This document shows positions 24,539 through 35,730 of a stretch of 64,000 bases of DNA, piece after piece. The notes under the pieces are model-generated. The model did not search any database and was not told the origin of the DNA. It saw only the letters and a program-made list of their open reading frames with translations. The translations under genes and the position numbers were made by a program. Source of the stretch: Atherix ibis (taxonomy: Eukaryota; Arthropoda; Insecta; Diptera; Athericidae); the NCBI GenBank assembly GCA_958298945.1, contig OY282606.1, positions 55,751,920 through 55,815,919 on the forward strand, written 5' to 3'. How positions within the stretch are numbered: the first letter of the stretch is position 1; each line of letters begins with the position of its first letter.

Positions 24539-27510
24539 TTCTAACTGAGCACTTTTGACTTTGAAAAAAGTAATCAGTTAGTATTGTCATTTCATCGATC
24601 TATAGGCCAGAAATTGAGGCAACAACTTTTTTTTAAAGAGCGCCAATTTTATTGAGGTACAGCCAAAATACCGGTAGTGAAATTTGGGGAATATATATGT
24701 TCAGTAGACATAATATAAAAATTATTGAAAATCATTTTCATATGTTCAATACTTTATAGAAACATTAACGAAAATCGGATTGTATTTGTAAAACTTCGTT
24801 TTTGTTTTAAACATAGTTTGATAAATGACTTTATAGTTAGTGGATGGAATAACTTACTAAGTTGTTGAACAAATTGGTGATCGCCAAATCTATTGAAATA
24901 TATGTGTATCTAAGGTATCTTGCTTTAATGTTATTCTGTACTCAAAGGGCTATACATATTTAATCATTTTACAATTTATTATTTATTTTTTATAACCGAA
25001 CACGTTTTATTTTAATTCTCATTAACTCTATTTTTAATTAATTTTAAATGTTACTTTACATGTTTGCTTCGATTTCAAATAGAAATTGCATGACAACAGC
25101 CTACTATTCCACATTGGAGGCAAGTCCTACCGCGCATTTTGTGGTCTTAAATTACGTCACTGAAAACTTTCCGGACAGCATCTACCTCATCCAGGTTAAT
25201 TAAGTATCCAAATACCACAGCCTATAGAGCTTGATTAAAAAAAATACAGGGGTTCTCAGCAAAAGATACAGGGGCTCTTTTGCTGAGAACCCCTGTATTC
25301 GAGAATATACGCATTTTCACTCAAAAGATTGTAATCGACCAAATCATATTTTTTTATTTAAATTCAAAAATTATTTGAATAAAAAGATGAAAATTTATCT
25401 TTAGAACATTCTGCATCTGCTTGCTACTAGCATAAGTAGTTGTAGATATCATTTAAAATAGAAAAAAAATAAAAAGAACATTCTGTATTTGATGTTTGTA
25501 ATTTATTGTTTCACTAGAGAAAATTGATTGAAGTTAAAGTAGATAAAATTCTTACCACTCAATCCAATTGTGTATATTAGCTCATTACTTCATTATATAC
25601 AAATTGAGTACCACAAGTTTCATCAATTTAAGCTCTATAAAAATAATCCAGCTAACTAACTCATATCCAGTTTTATTTAGATAAAATGTAAAACCATCCC
25701 AAATCAACTAGAGAAGTGCTATGAAATTGATCCTGGCATAAACATCAATTTGTGGAATCTACCAAACCTCGACCTTCTGTTGAATTCAACCCTTTTATTA
25801 GTAAACAATATAATGCATGTCCTGAAAATAATTTACTTATTTTTAATATTATTTAAAAAAAACCAATAAGTTCATCTAAAATTTTATGTATTTTAAGGAA
25901 GCTATTTTTATCGTAACTGCAACCAGAACAGATCCTAATTTGTCACGATCGCGAATTATTAAATCTGATTTGTTCAGATAAGCCGATATGGAACACTGAT
26001 CATTTTAATATAAATTCGAACGCATTTTATTTTTATTCATGTTGTTATGTGCAGTAATTTTTCGCGTATGGATGTCAGACGAATTTTTCCGACACTATCT
26101 GTTCATTATTAATCAGCTAAATAAAGCCATATTGATTTTTAATTTACATTCCGGGAGTGCCGAACATATCCATATACAGATACAAAAATTTAGTTGCATG
26201 CATGTGGGTATCAAATGATATAAAAGAAGTAACTTAGTCATTAGCGTATATGAGTTATCGGCTATTTATTGTGGTTGTGGTTGGATGTACCTGAGGATGT
26301 TTGAGCTTAACGAATGGAAGACGAGATTTCTTTTGAGTTTCGTCTCTACTGCGCCGACTAACTAAATAAGGACTGGCTCTGCATTCTTAGGGAAATTTTT
26401 TCAGATCAGCCCGGGCTATAAATAAATGGCACTCTTGTTTGGGTAATAAAATGGTACGACTACGAATGGTGCAGAACCATGATAAAATAGTTCACACGTT
26501 CTCCTCGAATGTTTCACCGATCTCTACGGCGAATGTTGTTGCGAGTGCCACTTTATTCTGAACCACAAAATACATATGCTTCGATATATTCCTAACATGA
26601 AAACGCGTTCTGGAGTTCTAAGAACTCATGATCCTCGTTTTTCAAGAATGTATAGAAACTTAACTGCATTTATTGCAGAACAGTATGCACATTCTTTTTT
26701 CCAATTTATCACCATGTTGTTTTTGATTCATTTCCACATAAATAATGCGGGCCGAGAGTTTAATTAGTTCTGATTTTTTTAAGAAATATTTTACAAATAT
26801 TTAACTTATTCTGTTTTTGGCAAAATGATATAATAATTAGTGTATAATATTTTTAACAGAATGAACAAATTAAACTGGATCATTTTATTTGTAAACTGAA
26901 CGAAGAATCGGATTACGAAAACATGGCCATCATGAAATTTTGAGTCGGCAAATAACACATACGTGTATGCAACTGAATTTGTGAAGTTATGCATACACAA
27001 TCTACCACCAACTCTGCAACCATCGGCAACGATTAACAGGAGAATTGCAGCGCTTAAATTACTAGATGGCCCGAAGTACTTGGAATATTGTAGGTGGTCA
27101 TCGTGCCATTATGAAATGTGAATACACCTAGTAATACTGTATATAAAACAACCAAGTATGACCACACCAGACTCCGATTAGAGGAACCGCATTAGCATCA
27201 ATGCAGTTATTGTCCAAAAAGGCATACTATGGGGCTAAAATTATTGTTGAACGGATTCACATTTATTGCCTGGTTGAAAGGATTTTGTGCATAAAAGCTT
27301 TCCGATTTTAAACAATGTTGCATTTTAATTAATGAGGAAGTTAATTTTTTGTCACCAGAAAGGGTAAAACTCAATAAAAAATTTTTTTGACATTATTAGA
27401 AGAACTTTTATATAAAAATTAAGGTACTGGTATGTAAGATAGAAAGAAATTTCTATTAATTTTTCAATGTTAAATTAATTTTTTTACTCATTTAAAAGAT
27501 AAATTAAATA
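24539..27510. other. Unassigned DNA with one perfect hairpin
   Basis: No transposon or gene motif was recognised. It contains the perfect 24-bp inverted repeat at 25243-25299. A stretch at 26860-27350 has broken open frames on the plus strand (for example LNGFTFIAWLKGFCA) that look like old coding sequence, but I cannot place them. Confidence 0.45.
25243..25299. repeat. Perfect 24-bp inverted repeat
   Basis: Arms 25243-25266 and 25276-25299 are exact reverse complements (starting AATACAGGGGTTCTCAGC), with a 9-base loop that again contains TACAGGGG. A transcript would form a stable hairpin. Confidence 0.92.
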
Positions 27511-27574
27511 CGAGGGTCGTGCAATAAGTCCTTAGAAGAAGATGGAATAAAACTGTTTTTTTAAAAAAAAAATT

Positions 27575-28628
27575 TTATTTTTCAACATAGCCTTCTTTTA
27601 GCTTTATACACTTTCCCAACCGTTTTTCCAAAATTTTTATCCTGTCCAAAAAATAGGATTTCGGAAGTTCTGCAAAATACTCATCCGTTTGAGCAATGAC
27701 GTCCTCGTTGGAAGTGAACCGTCGTCCGCCAAGCCATTTCTTCAGATTGGGGAAAAGAAAATAGTTCCTCGGGGCCAAATCTGGTGAATAAGCGGGATGC
27801 TGCAACAATTCCATTCTCAATTCCACAATTTTGGCCATGGAAACAGCGCAGGTGTGCACACGCGCATTGTCCTGATGCAAGAGGATTTTTTTCTTCTTCA
27901 GATGGGGGCGTTTCTCTTTGATTTCCTCGCTCAACCGTTGCAATAACGACGCGTAATACGCTCCTGTTATTGTTTTTCCTTTTTCCAAGTAGTCGATAAA
28001 AATGATGCCCTGCGAATCCCAAAAGACCGTGGCCATCACCTTGCCGGCCGATACAACAGTTTTTGCCTTCTTCGGAGCCCGTTCACCCTTGAAAATCCAC
28101 TGTGACGACTGTCTCTTCGTTTCTGGAGTGTAGTAGTGTATCCAGGTTTCGTCCACAGTGACATATCGACGAAGGAATTCGGCAGGTTTGTGATGAAAGA
28201 GTGCCAATATAGCCTCAGAGTTTTGCATGAAAAATTGTCTGTGAAAAAAATTTCGGCACCCATCTTGCCGAAATTTTTTTCACAGACAATTTTTCATGCA
28301 AAATTGAAGCGACTGTACCTTGTGATATGCCCGTGGCCTCAACTAATTCGCGCACTTTAATTCGCCGATCGTTCAAAATCAGATCGTGGATTTTGTCGAT
28401 GATTTCAGGAGTAGACACCTCAACTGGGCGTCCTGAACGATGTTCATCTTTTGTGGATGAACGGCCACGTTTAAATTCATTCATCCAATTGTTAACCGTC
28501 GCAAACACAGGTGCAGATGTCCCATGAACTGCATCCAACTCGGCTTTGATTTCTATCGGGCTTAAGCCTTTCAAATGGACATGTTTTATGACAGCCCTAA
28601 ACTTGCTTTTTTCCATTGTTATGCACAA
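27575..28628 (-). pseudogene. Mariner transposase, broken (copy 2)
   Basis: Mos1-type transposase. The N-terminal half (28215-28628) and the catalytic half (27575-28228) are each open but are separated by an inverted duplication at 28221-28303 that replaces about 40 bases present in copy 1. The catalytic half reads through to the C-terminal KLKEGYVEK. First and second catalytic Asp are present (VDETWIHYY, HQDNARVH). The third position reads APRNYFLF, Asn for Asp (codon 27764-27766), as in copy 1. Inactive on two counts. Confidence 0.93.
28221..28303. repeat. Perfect 38-bp inverted duplication inside mariner copy 2
   Basis: Arms 28221-28258 and 28266-28303 are exact reverse complements around the 7-base loop CCCATCT. 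The right arm is normal mariner sequence, shared with copy 1. The left arm is an inverted copy that took the place of normal sequence. Confidence 0.95.
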
Positions 28629-28741
28629 ATAAATGTCGTTTCCTGTCTGTCAAAATTTCAGCTCGATCCATAGCGTTGGTCTTTACCAACACTACGAGCG
28701 CAATTTCTCGGATTTTCTAAGGACTTATTGAACGACCCTCG

Positions 28742-31205
28742 TATAAACATGAAATGTCGACAAAGGATGAATGTCTACACAATGGATAAATTGTCATCAA
28801 AAATTTACTGACGAATAGCGGGTATTTTTGACCACATAAACTGATCTTTTTTGAACCACATTCGGGATAGTTTGTTAGTAAGTAGAAGTGTCGGAGAAAA
28901 GTGAATTTCAGAATTTGTCAGTACATCCGATATATGTTAAAGATTCCGTCTTGTAACTCACCTCAGAAGTTAGTCTATTTTGGAAAACGTCCAGCATACC
29001 TTGTTAGTGAATAGAATTACGGTAAGTGCTAACACATAGAAGTACAGGGTTTTATGCTAGAAAATGCTAATCTAAATAAACCCAACGGCTCGCTAGTGGG
29101 GGCAGCTTCAGCAACAAAATTAACCAGATGACGAGTCTGATTATCTAATAAAACCTTTTTAGTGTTCCACTGAACTATTTCTTATTTTTAAGGAAAAAAA
29201 TCTATTTGGAATAAGAATTGGTCATATTACAATTACTCATAATTTATTTTTAAATAACATATTTAATAACAACGGTAAATGTAACAATTTAAAAAGGGTG
29301 TTTAAAGTAGTCAGTTGGGTTGTTGGACTGTGGCTAACGTGTGACTTGTCAGAAAAGAAAATAAAACCACATCTGTTATGAGCATATAATAGATACGAGT
29401 ATAATTCTGGGAGGGAGTTTGTGGTAAGACAGAGTAGGAGTGTAGCTAAGTCATAATATTGCTCGGTGAAAGTGAGCGATTATAGTGATCGAAAGAAGTT
29501 TGGTCTAAGCTACTCTCGAAACAGTATGTACGGCAAGATAAACACGGAGTGGAGATGAGCGAGAATAGTAAACCGTTGGAGTGTGCCTGGAACTAGTTCT
29601 TGGTTAGAGGATGGGAGTCGGTAAAATAGTACTCAGTATTAAGGAAAAAGGAGTGTCACCAAAATAATCCTCAGGAAGAAGTGAAATAGTCAGCAGCGAA
29701 ACAGTGGCCGGAGCATGAGAATGCCGCTCGAGGAAGAAGAATAAAACTCGATAAAATAGTTCCAGGATAGTACTTACTTAAAAAATAATATACGATTAGA
29801 ATTCACAAAACTCTATGAAAAAGATCTTCAATAAATTTTATAGTTGATTGAGACTTTATTGATAAACCATAAAAGTATTTTACTCTATCCCTTTAATTTG
29901 TGTGGGATCATAATAATATCTTGTCTTTTATGCAAACCATATAGACTTTCCTGTACAATTATTCTTAATTCAAAGCATTGGTATCTGACGGTTTGTTTTT
30001 AAGGGTAGGAATCATTTTGAATCTGAGCTTTTCGATCCAACACTCTTCTTTATATTATTATCAAATTTTTATAAAATTTACTCTCTAATCCCACCGACTA
30101 GTCCGTCGAAATCTGGTCATCATGTGGTCAATACGGTATCGATGCTTATGCCACAGGCCCCAGAAACTGTCTGCAGGATTGTCTTATAAATAAACAAATT
30201 GAATAGTGTTAAAAAATCCCAAAAAAAATTGAAGGGCTAAAAAAGTTTACAGTAGATTTTTACTATTTATTGACCCAAAACATGTATTGATATTTGTCAA
30301 TAATTTGTGAACTTGAATCCAAAAATAACCCACAGTAAACCAGAATCCTTATTTATCCGATGATTTCTTGCGAATCAGAATCATTCTTTATCTCAAAACT
30401 CATTTCATTATTTAGCTAGAAAACGGATAATTTATTTTCAAAAGTTTTTATTAAAAATACCCTATATTTTCAAAAATTGTTAAGAAAAATTTTGAAAAAT
30501 TTCAATTTCTACAAGAAAACGGTAGAAAAATAATATAACGCTGATACAGCAAATGACTAGTAAAAATTTGGAATTCAACACTTGTGTATGAACTTGAAAC
30601 TTGTTAGTTTCACAATTTTCTAAGTACAATAAATTTCATATGATTATTGATATTTTATATTCCTTATCATATATCACTTAACATCAAAGTTATTTTTTAT
30701 CATAAATAGATAACAGATGTATTTTGATTTCATACAAAGTAAAATTAATTCTACATGTTCTACTGTATACGTACCATCATGCAATTATACAAATGTTATT
30801 CCATCAAATATCTCTGGTAAGCGTATTTATGAAGAGTAACACGGGGGAATGTTTAGAAAATAATATTGTAATAATAATGTTTATGTGATTAACTTGAGTG
30901 TAATTTAACAACTATATCTTTGGGATTGACGTATTGTATGACATAATCTCGTAGAGATGAAAACAAATTATGGCCACCAACAATGTTGTTCTGAAATAAA
31001 AAGTCCTCGAAATGATAACCAGACTCTTTGGGTGATATCAAAGTTCTAGTTAAATTTTATTGTTTATCACAGACAGAATATAATAAAATAAAAAAAAATT
31101 AATATAGAAAAATATATCATCTACTTTTATTACAGTAAATATTATTACAATCGGAGGTTTTTCAAAATTATTTTTATTAAAAAAAAAATAATTTTATAAA
31201 ATGTT
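28742..31205. other. Unassigned; possible solo LTR at about 29300-29915
   Basis: Mostly AT-rich DNA without coding motifs. The part from about 29298 to 29914 is clearly richer in purines and GC on the plus strand, has AATAAA near 29830 and could be bounded by TG...CA. That would fit an old solo LTR, but I see no second copy and no target duplication, so this is only a suggestion. Confidence 0.3.
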
Positions 31206-31320
31206 TCAATTGATTTTGGATATATGGCCGCCTCGGATCTTTTTAACGAAAGTCATCCCATCGAACCAATTTTCGACCGCTTTTTCGAGTAAATCGCGCT
31301 GTTGGCTTTCAAGGCGTATA
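31206..31320 (-). pseudogene. DD41D-type transposase C-terminal fragment
   Basis: On the minus strand a frame reads LLEKAVENWFDGMTFVKKIR, then GGHISKIN and a stop. This matches the C-terminus of the DD41D family (compare ALENWVHRIRFCKRSRRGH at 52.1 kb). It ends exactly where mariner copy 3 begins, so the mariner landed in it. I could not find the rest of the transposase on the far side of the mariner. Confidence 0.65.
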
Positions 31321-32582
31321 CGAGGGTCATTCAACAAGTATTTAGCCTACAAAAGAAAAACGAAAATTTTGGAAAGGTGGCAATTTATTTTTCCACATAA
31401 TCTCCTTCAAGCTCGATACACTTGGCCCAGTGATGCTCTAACTTTTTTAGCCCGTCCAAAAAATACATTTTATCGAGGGAAGCAAAATAGGCCTCCATGG
31501 CGACGATGACCTCCTCATTCGACCCAAATCTATTCCCAGCGAGTGATTTTTTCAGGTTTGGAAACAAAAAGTAGTCACAGAGGGCCAAATCTGGAGAGTA
31601 CGGTGGATGGGCAGCAATTCGTAGCGCAATTCGACCAATTTGGCCATGGCGACGGCGGAGGTGTGAGCCGGCGCGTTGTCGTAGTGGAACAGCACTTTTT
31701 TTTCGCAAAGCGGGGCCGCTTTTTCTTCAATTCGACGTCAAATCGGCCCAATAAGTCAGCATAGTAGCGCCCCGTGATTGTTTTACCCTTCTCGAGGTAA
31801 TCGATGTGGATCACACCTTGTGAATCCCAGAAAACGGTGGCCATCACCTTTCCGGCCGATCGAACAATCTTCGCCTTCTTCGGAACACGTTCGCCGGGTG
31901 AAGTCCACTGTTTCGACTGTTCCTTGGTCTCTGGTGTGTACTAGTGAATCCATGTTTCGTCGACGGTCACGAAACGACGCAAGAACTCCGCTGGATTGCG
32001 CTGAGACAGCGCCAAACACGTCGCCGATGTGGTCTCACGGTTGCGCTTATTTTCCGGAACAGCTTTCTCATGCCCAGTTCTTCGTGTAGAATATGATGCA
32101 CCGTTCCTACTGCGATGCCCACAGTCTCAGCTATCTCGTGAACCTTCAATCGACGGTCTGCCAACACGAGATCGTGGACTTTTTTAACGTTTTCCTCCGT
32201 AGCAGCCGTTTTCGGAGCACCTGGGCGTGGCTCATCAAAAACCGACGTACGGCCACGAACAAACTTGTTGAACCAATTCTTCACGGTCGCCATCGAAGGA
32301 GAAGAGTCACCATACACAGCATCCAAGCGATCTTTGATTTCGCTGCGCGTTTTCCCTTCCAAAAACAAGAATCTAATCACCGAACGATATTGTTCTTTTT
32401 CCATTTTTGTGCAACCGACCGACACGCTCGCTTTCAAAGGCTCTCAAAACAAAACTAATAAAGGTAATCGACTGAAACTTTGACAGTAGGCTACAAAAAG
32501 AATGTACTGCACGATGGTAAATTTCTTTTGTGACAGCAGTTCCATCGGGCGGTGAGGCTAAGTACTTGTTGAATGACCCTCG
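31321..32582 (-). mobile_element. Mariner transposon, copy 3 (different lineage)
   Basis: A 1.26-kb mariner between TA dinucleotides. Terminal repeats begin CGAGGGTCATTCAACAAGTA and are almost perfect inverted copies. It belongs to the same broad Mos1-like group as copies 1 and 2 but differs clearly in protein sequence and keeps Asp at the third catalytic position. Confidence 0.93.
31385..32404 (-). pseudogene. Mariner transposase, broken (copy 3)
   Basis: The N-terminal frame starts at MEKEQYRSVIRFLFLEGKTR (ATG 32404) and covers the helix-turn-helix region to GMRKL. Further downstream VDETWIH is followed at once by a TAG stop. GKVMATVFWDSQGVIHIDYL, a frame-shifted DNAPAHTS segment and SPDLALCDYFLF (third Asp, codon 31574-31576) come next, ending in ELEGDYVEK at 31385. 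The catalytic Asp residues are kept; frameshifts and one stop inactivate it. Confidence 0.9.
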
Positions 32583-32961
32583 TATTGTTACTAATTTGTC
32601 CGTTTATATTAAGATATTCACATATCTTCATAAAAAATCGCACAATCTGCTCAACCATATATCAACTGAGCCTATGACTTCAATGTTTTCGAAACAAACA
32701 GTGTTTTATCATGGTCCAGATATGTTGTCTATTAATAGTAAAGATGTCTATTAACAGTAAAGCTCCAAACACAATTCCGATAAGTGACCAGTACTTATAA
32801 CTAAAATCACTATCTAAAATAATGGTGTAAACGGAGGTGGCGGGTGAGGTAATTGATTTTCGTTAGAATGAGAAATGTTCTCAATATTTAAAGAGTATAT
32901 AGCAATGCATATATATTTGGAATAAAATTAGTATAGAACAAAATTAGTATTTAGAATAAAA

Positions 32962-33056
32962 TAATGCAAGCTAATATACACGAGGGTAGTACCAGGAGTA
33001 ATATAAATCAGATTGGTTACTCCTGGTACTACCCTCGTGTATATTAGCTTGCATTA
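32962..33056. repeat. Perfect 40-bp inverted repeat at the end of mariner copy 4
   Basis: Arms 32962-33001 and 33017-33056 are exact reverse complements around a 15-base loop. Each arm contains a mariner terminal repeat (CGAGGGTAGTACCAGGAGTA) plus 19 bases of flanking DNA, so the transposon end and its flank were duplicated in inverted orientation. Confidence 0.95.
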
Positions 33057-33832
33057 AAGTTTACTATGATCGAAAGTACCAACCTTTTAAAGCTTAAGTT
33101 TAAAGAGGCCGTTAGCCAGAAATAGTTTATAAAATCCACAAAATGGTATTGCATGACCGACGACTGAAAACTGAAAAATTGAATGAAAATTTGGACACGA
33201 AAAAGCTGTGCGCAAGGGGGATGCGCTGACAATGGAGCATAAACAGCATTGTGAGGAATTACAACCGAGTTTTTGCGTTGATTACTAGCCATGTAGAAAT
33301 ATGGGTCCATTACTGAAGGAATAGTCAAAAAAATCGACTGAAAATATGGACTGACGGAACAATCAAAAAAATGGACTGAAAGGGGAGAATCGGCTTCAAA
33401 GGAGGCGAAGATAGTTGCATCGGCTGGCAAGGTCATGGCGTCAGTTGGGACGTGCGTAGGATTATTTTCATTGATTATCTTCAAAAAGGACAAACAATAA
33501 ACGGAGAGTATTATACGAACTTATTGCAGCCTTGGAGTGATTAAATCAAGAAAAGACGAATGCATTAGCCCCTTCGGATTATTTTATCTTTCCAACTATG
33601 ACAAAATGACTCAGTGGTAAATGAATTGCCAACAATAAAGAGGCGAAGTCCGTAATTAATGACTTTTTTTTAGGAGTTCGACGATTCTTATAATAAACAG
33701 GGTATCGAAGCTAATGAACATGGCTGGAAAAAGTTGCAATCGAACTAAAAGAAGACTATATATAGAAGTAACGATTTTTTCCTAAATTTTTTGTTTTTCT
33801 TGTTAGGTCGAGTACTTCTGCGACTACCCTCA
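32981..33832 (+). mobile_element. Mariner relic, copy 4
   Basis: The left terminal repeat starts at 32981 and the right one ends at 33832 before TA; the two are diverged inverted copies (GAGGGTAGT). Inside, broken plus-strand frames show KMVLHDRRLKTEKL (linker), CIGWQGHGVSWDVRRIIFID and YLQKGQTINGEYYTNLLQ (catalytic domain). A deletion removes the second Asp and SPDLAPSD region, and a C-terminal YNKQGIEANEHGWKKLQSN follows. Many stops; long dead. Confidence 0.8.
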
Positions 33833-35319
33833 TACATAATTTAATTCATTTTAGTTTACTTAAGAACTATACAATACAAAAACCATTTAAGACAGTATTA
33901 AGAAAATAATACTAAATTCACAAAAATCAAATTCATAACTTAATCGCATATTTCAGCGATTTCCAACCAAATACGGTTCCTTATATCCAAAATTCTTAAA
34001 ATTTTTTAGAATTATGTTGATTAAAAACATTGCACCTTTATTTAAAAAAAAATATATTTTATTCTTTCTAAATTATACTCCCAAGAGTAACCAATTCAAT
34101 ATTTAATATGACCCAAAATACCATATAATGTATTCCTTACCGTTTTCCGCTTTTAATTTGAACTGTAAACAAATAATGATATAACCAAATACTCAAATGT
34201 GTGCCAGTACTACAAACTGCACAAAAACTAAATAAGACTTAAATCGATGAAAAAATCGATTATAAAGTATGAGGAAAAGTAATTGACTCGTCAATTTGAA
34301 GCCAAATATCGAAAGCAACCTTAAAGTTGAATCATTGTTCTGATAAGAGAAACGTTGAATCATTGTTCTGATAAGAGAAACAAAAATCTATTAAATTGTG
34401 AAAATAGATAAAAAAATAAAAAGCATCATTTATTATTTTTATGATAATAAATTTTCTTAGATTGTCATGTTTTCCAACTGCACCAGCTCTAGGCTAAAAC
34501 TGAAATAGTATTAGTATACAAATTTATATATATATGATTTCTTAGGATAACTAACTTGCATCTGAAAATTGTATATTAATGTTCAATTTATGACCATGTA
34601 AAATTATAAGATCAATGCAATCCGTATCGGAAAGTAGTCTGGCAACCGCCATTGGAACGTCATTCTGATCACAACTAACCCTCTGTTTATATTCAATGCT
34701 GTACAAGAATTTTAACATATTGTTTTTAGGAACTTAAAATACTTAAACTCGACCAAAAATTAATTAAAAGAAGAGTAACTACGCCCTATATAGTTATTGA
34801 ATATATAATTAATTTTCTCAGTCAAATCACCTGAAAATTTTTTTCCGAATAATTAAACCACTTTTTAGCTCTAAAAATATTTTAACAAATTAAATGACCA
34901 AATTTATTATTTATATAAATATGCATATTTTCCATTCTTTATTATGATTACACTTCTTTATACAAAACCACCAAATTTTAAAAAATATAACTTCCGCAAA
35001 AACAATTGTCTACAACAAGTAGGCGGTCTTCACTTCTACAAGTAAAAAATAGATGTCATGCATACCAGCTAAAAAAGATTTTTATCAACTTTGAATTTGT
35101 ATATTTCTTCATTATTTTTTTGTTTTTATTGACTCAAAATATTTCTATTCAATAATAATTTTTTTTCAGTTTAAAAGCGTTTCCTAAGTAAAATTAAAAA
35201 CAACTAGGATTTGTAGCCTATTTTAGGCTAGTAGGCGGTAGAGGAGGTATATGGTTTTCTATAATCTAGGGTATCCTCTTATTAGATTGTGAATGTTTTA
35301 AAATTTTTGACAGCAATAA
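33833..35319. other. Unassigned; 28-bp tandem duplication
   Basis: No coding motif. GTTGAATCATTGTTCTGATA and the following eight bases are repeated head to tail at 34326-34353 and 34354-34381. Confidence 0.55.
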
Positions 35320-35730
35320 AATCATGATTCGTCTATGCCTAAGGGGACCCTCAGCCTCATTTCGTAAGAAATAGGGACCAACAATGCAGCTAGCATGAAA
35401 ACTACTATAGTGCCTTTTTGTAGATGGAATGGGGTCTCTTGTAAATTTGTTACACTCCAAAAGCGATAATATTTCATGATAAGAAAATAATTAAGCCGGA
35501 AATTAGCTGCAAATGTGACAATATTTAAGCCGTTAAGCCATGGCTGCAAATATGACAATATTTAAGCCAAAAATGAGCCTAGAACGTACACCAAACAGTG
35601 AATTTTTGTCGACGGCATAGTGACTTCAATACCTCTTGGGGATTTGTCTCACTTCAAAAGTAAGTGACTATATTTCTTATTAAAAAGCCCACTGAAACAT
35701 TAATTAGCCTCATCAAAAAACATAACTTGA
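35320..35730 (-). pseudogene. DD41D-type transposase relic
   Basis: On the minus strand: FFDEANxCFSGLFNKKYSH (first catalytic Asp region; x marks a stop codon), weak traces of the KFTVWC segment, then SCIVGPYFLRNEAEGPLRHR. In related copies the last of these is the 'GIIGPYFFRNEAG' block. A 26-bp direct duplication (35506-35531 and 35543-35568) lies between them. The second and third Asp segments are absent. Confidence 0.6.

Larger units (their letters stand above)
27511..28741 (-). mobile_element. Mariner transposon, copy 2
   Basis: A complete-length mariner of 1.23 kb flanked by TA. Terminal repeats CGAGGGTCGTGCAATAAGTC and its reverse complement at the right end are intact (one difference). 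It is nearly identical to copy 1, including an unusual residue in the transposase active site, so both came from a closely related source. Confidence 0.95.
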
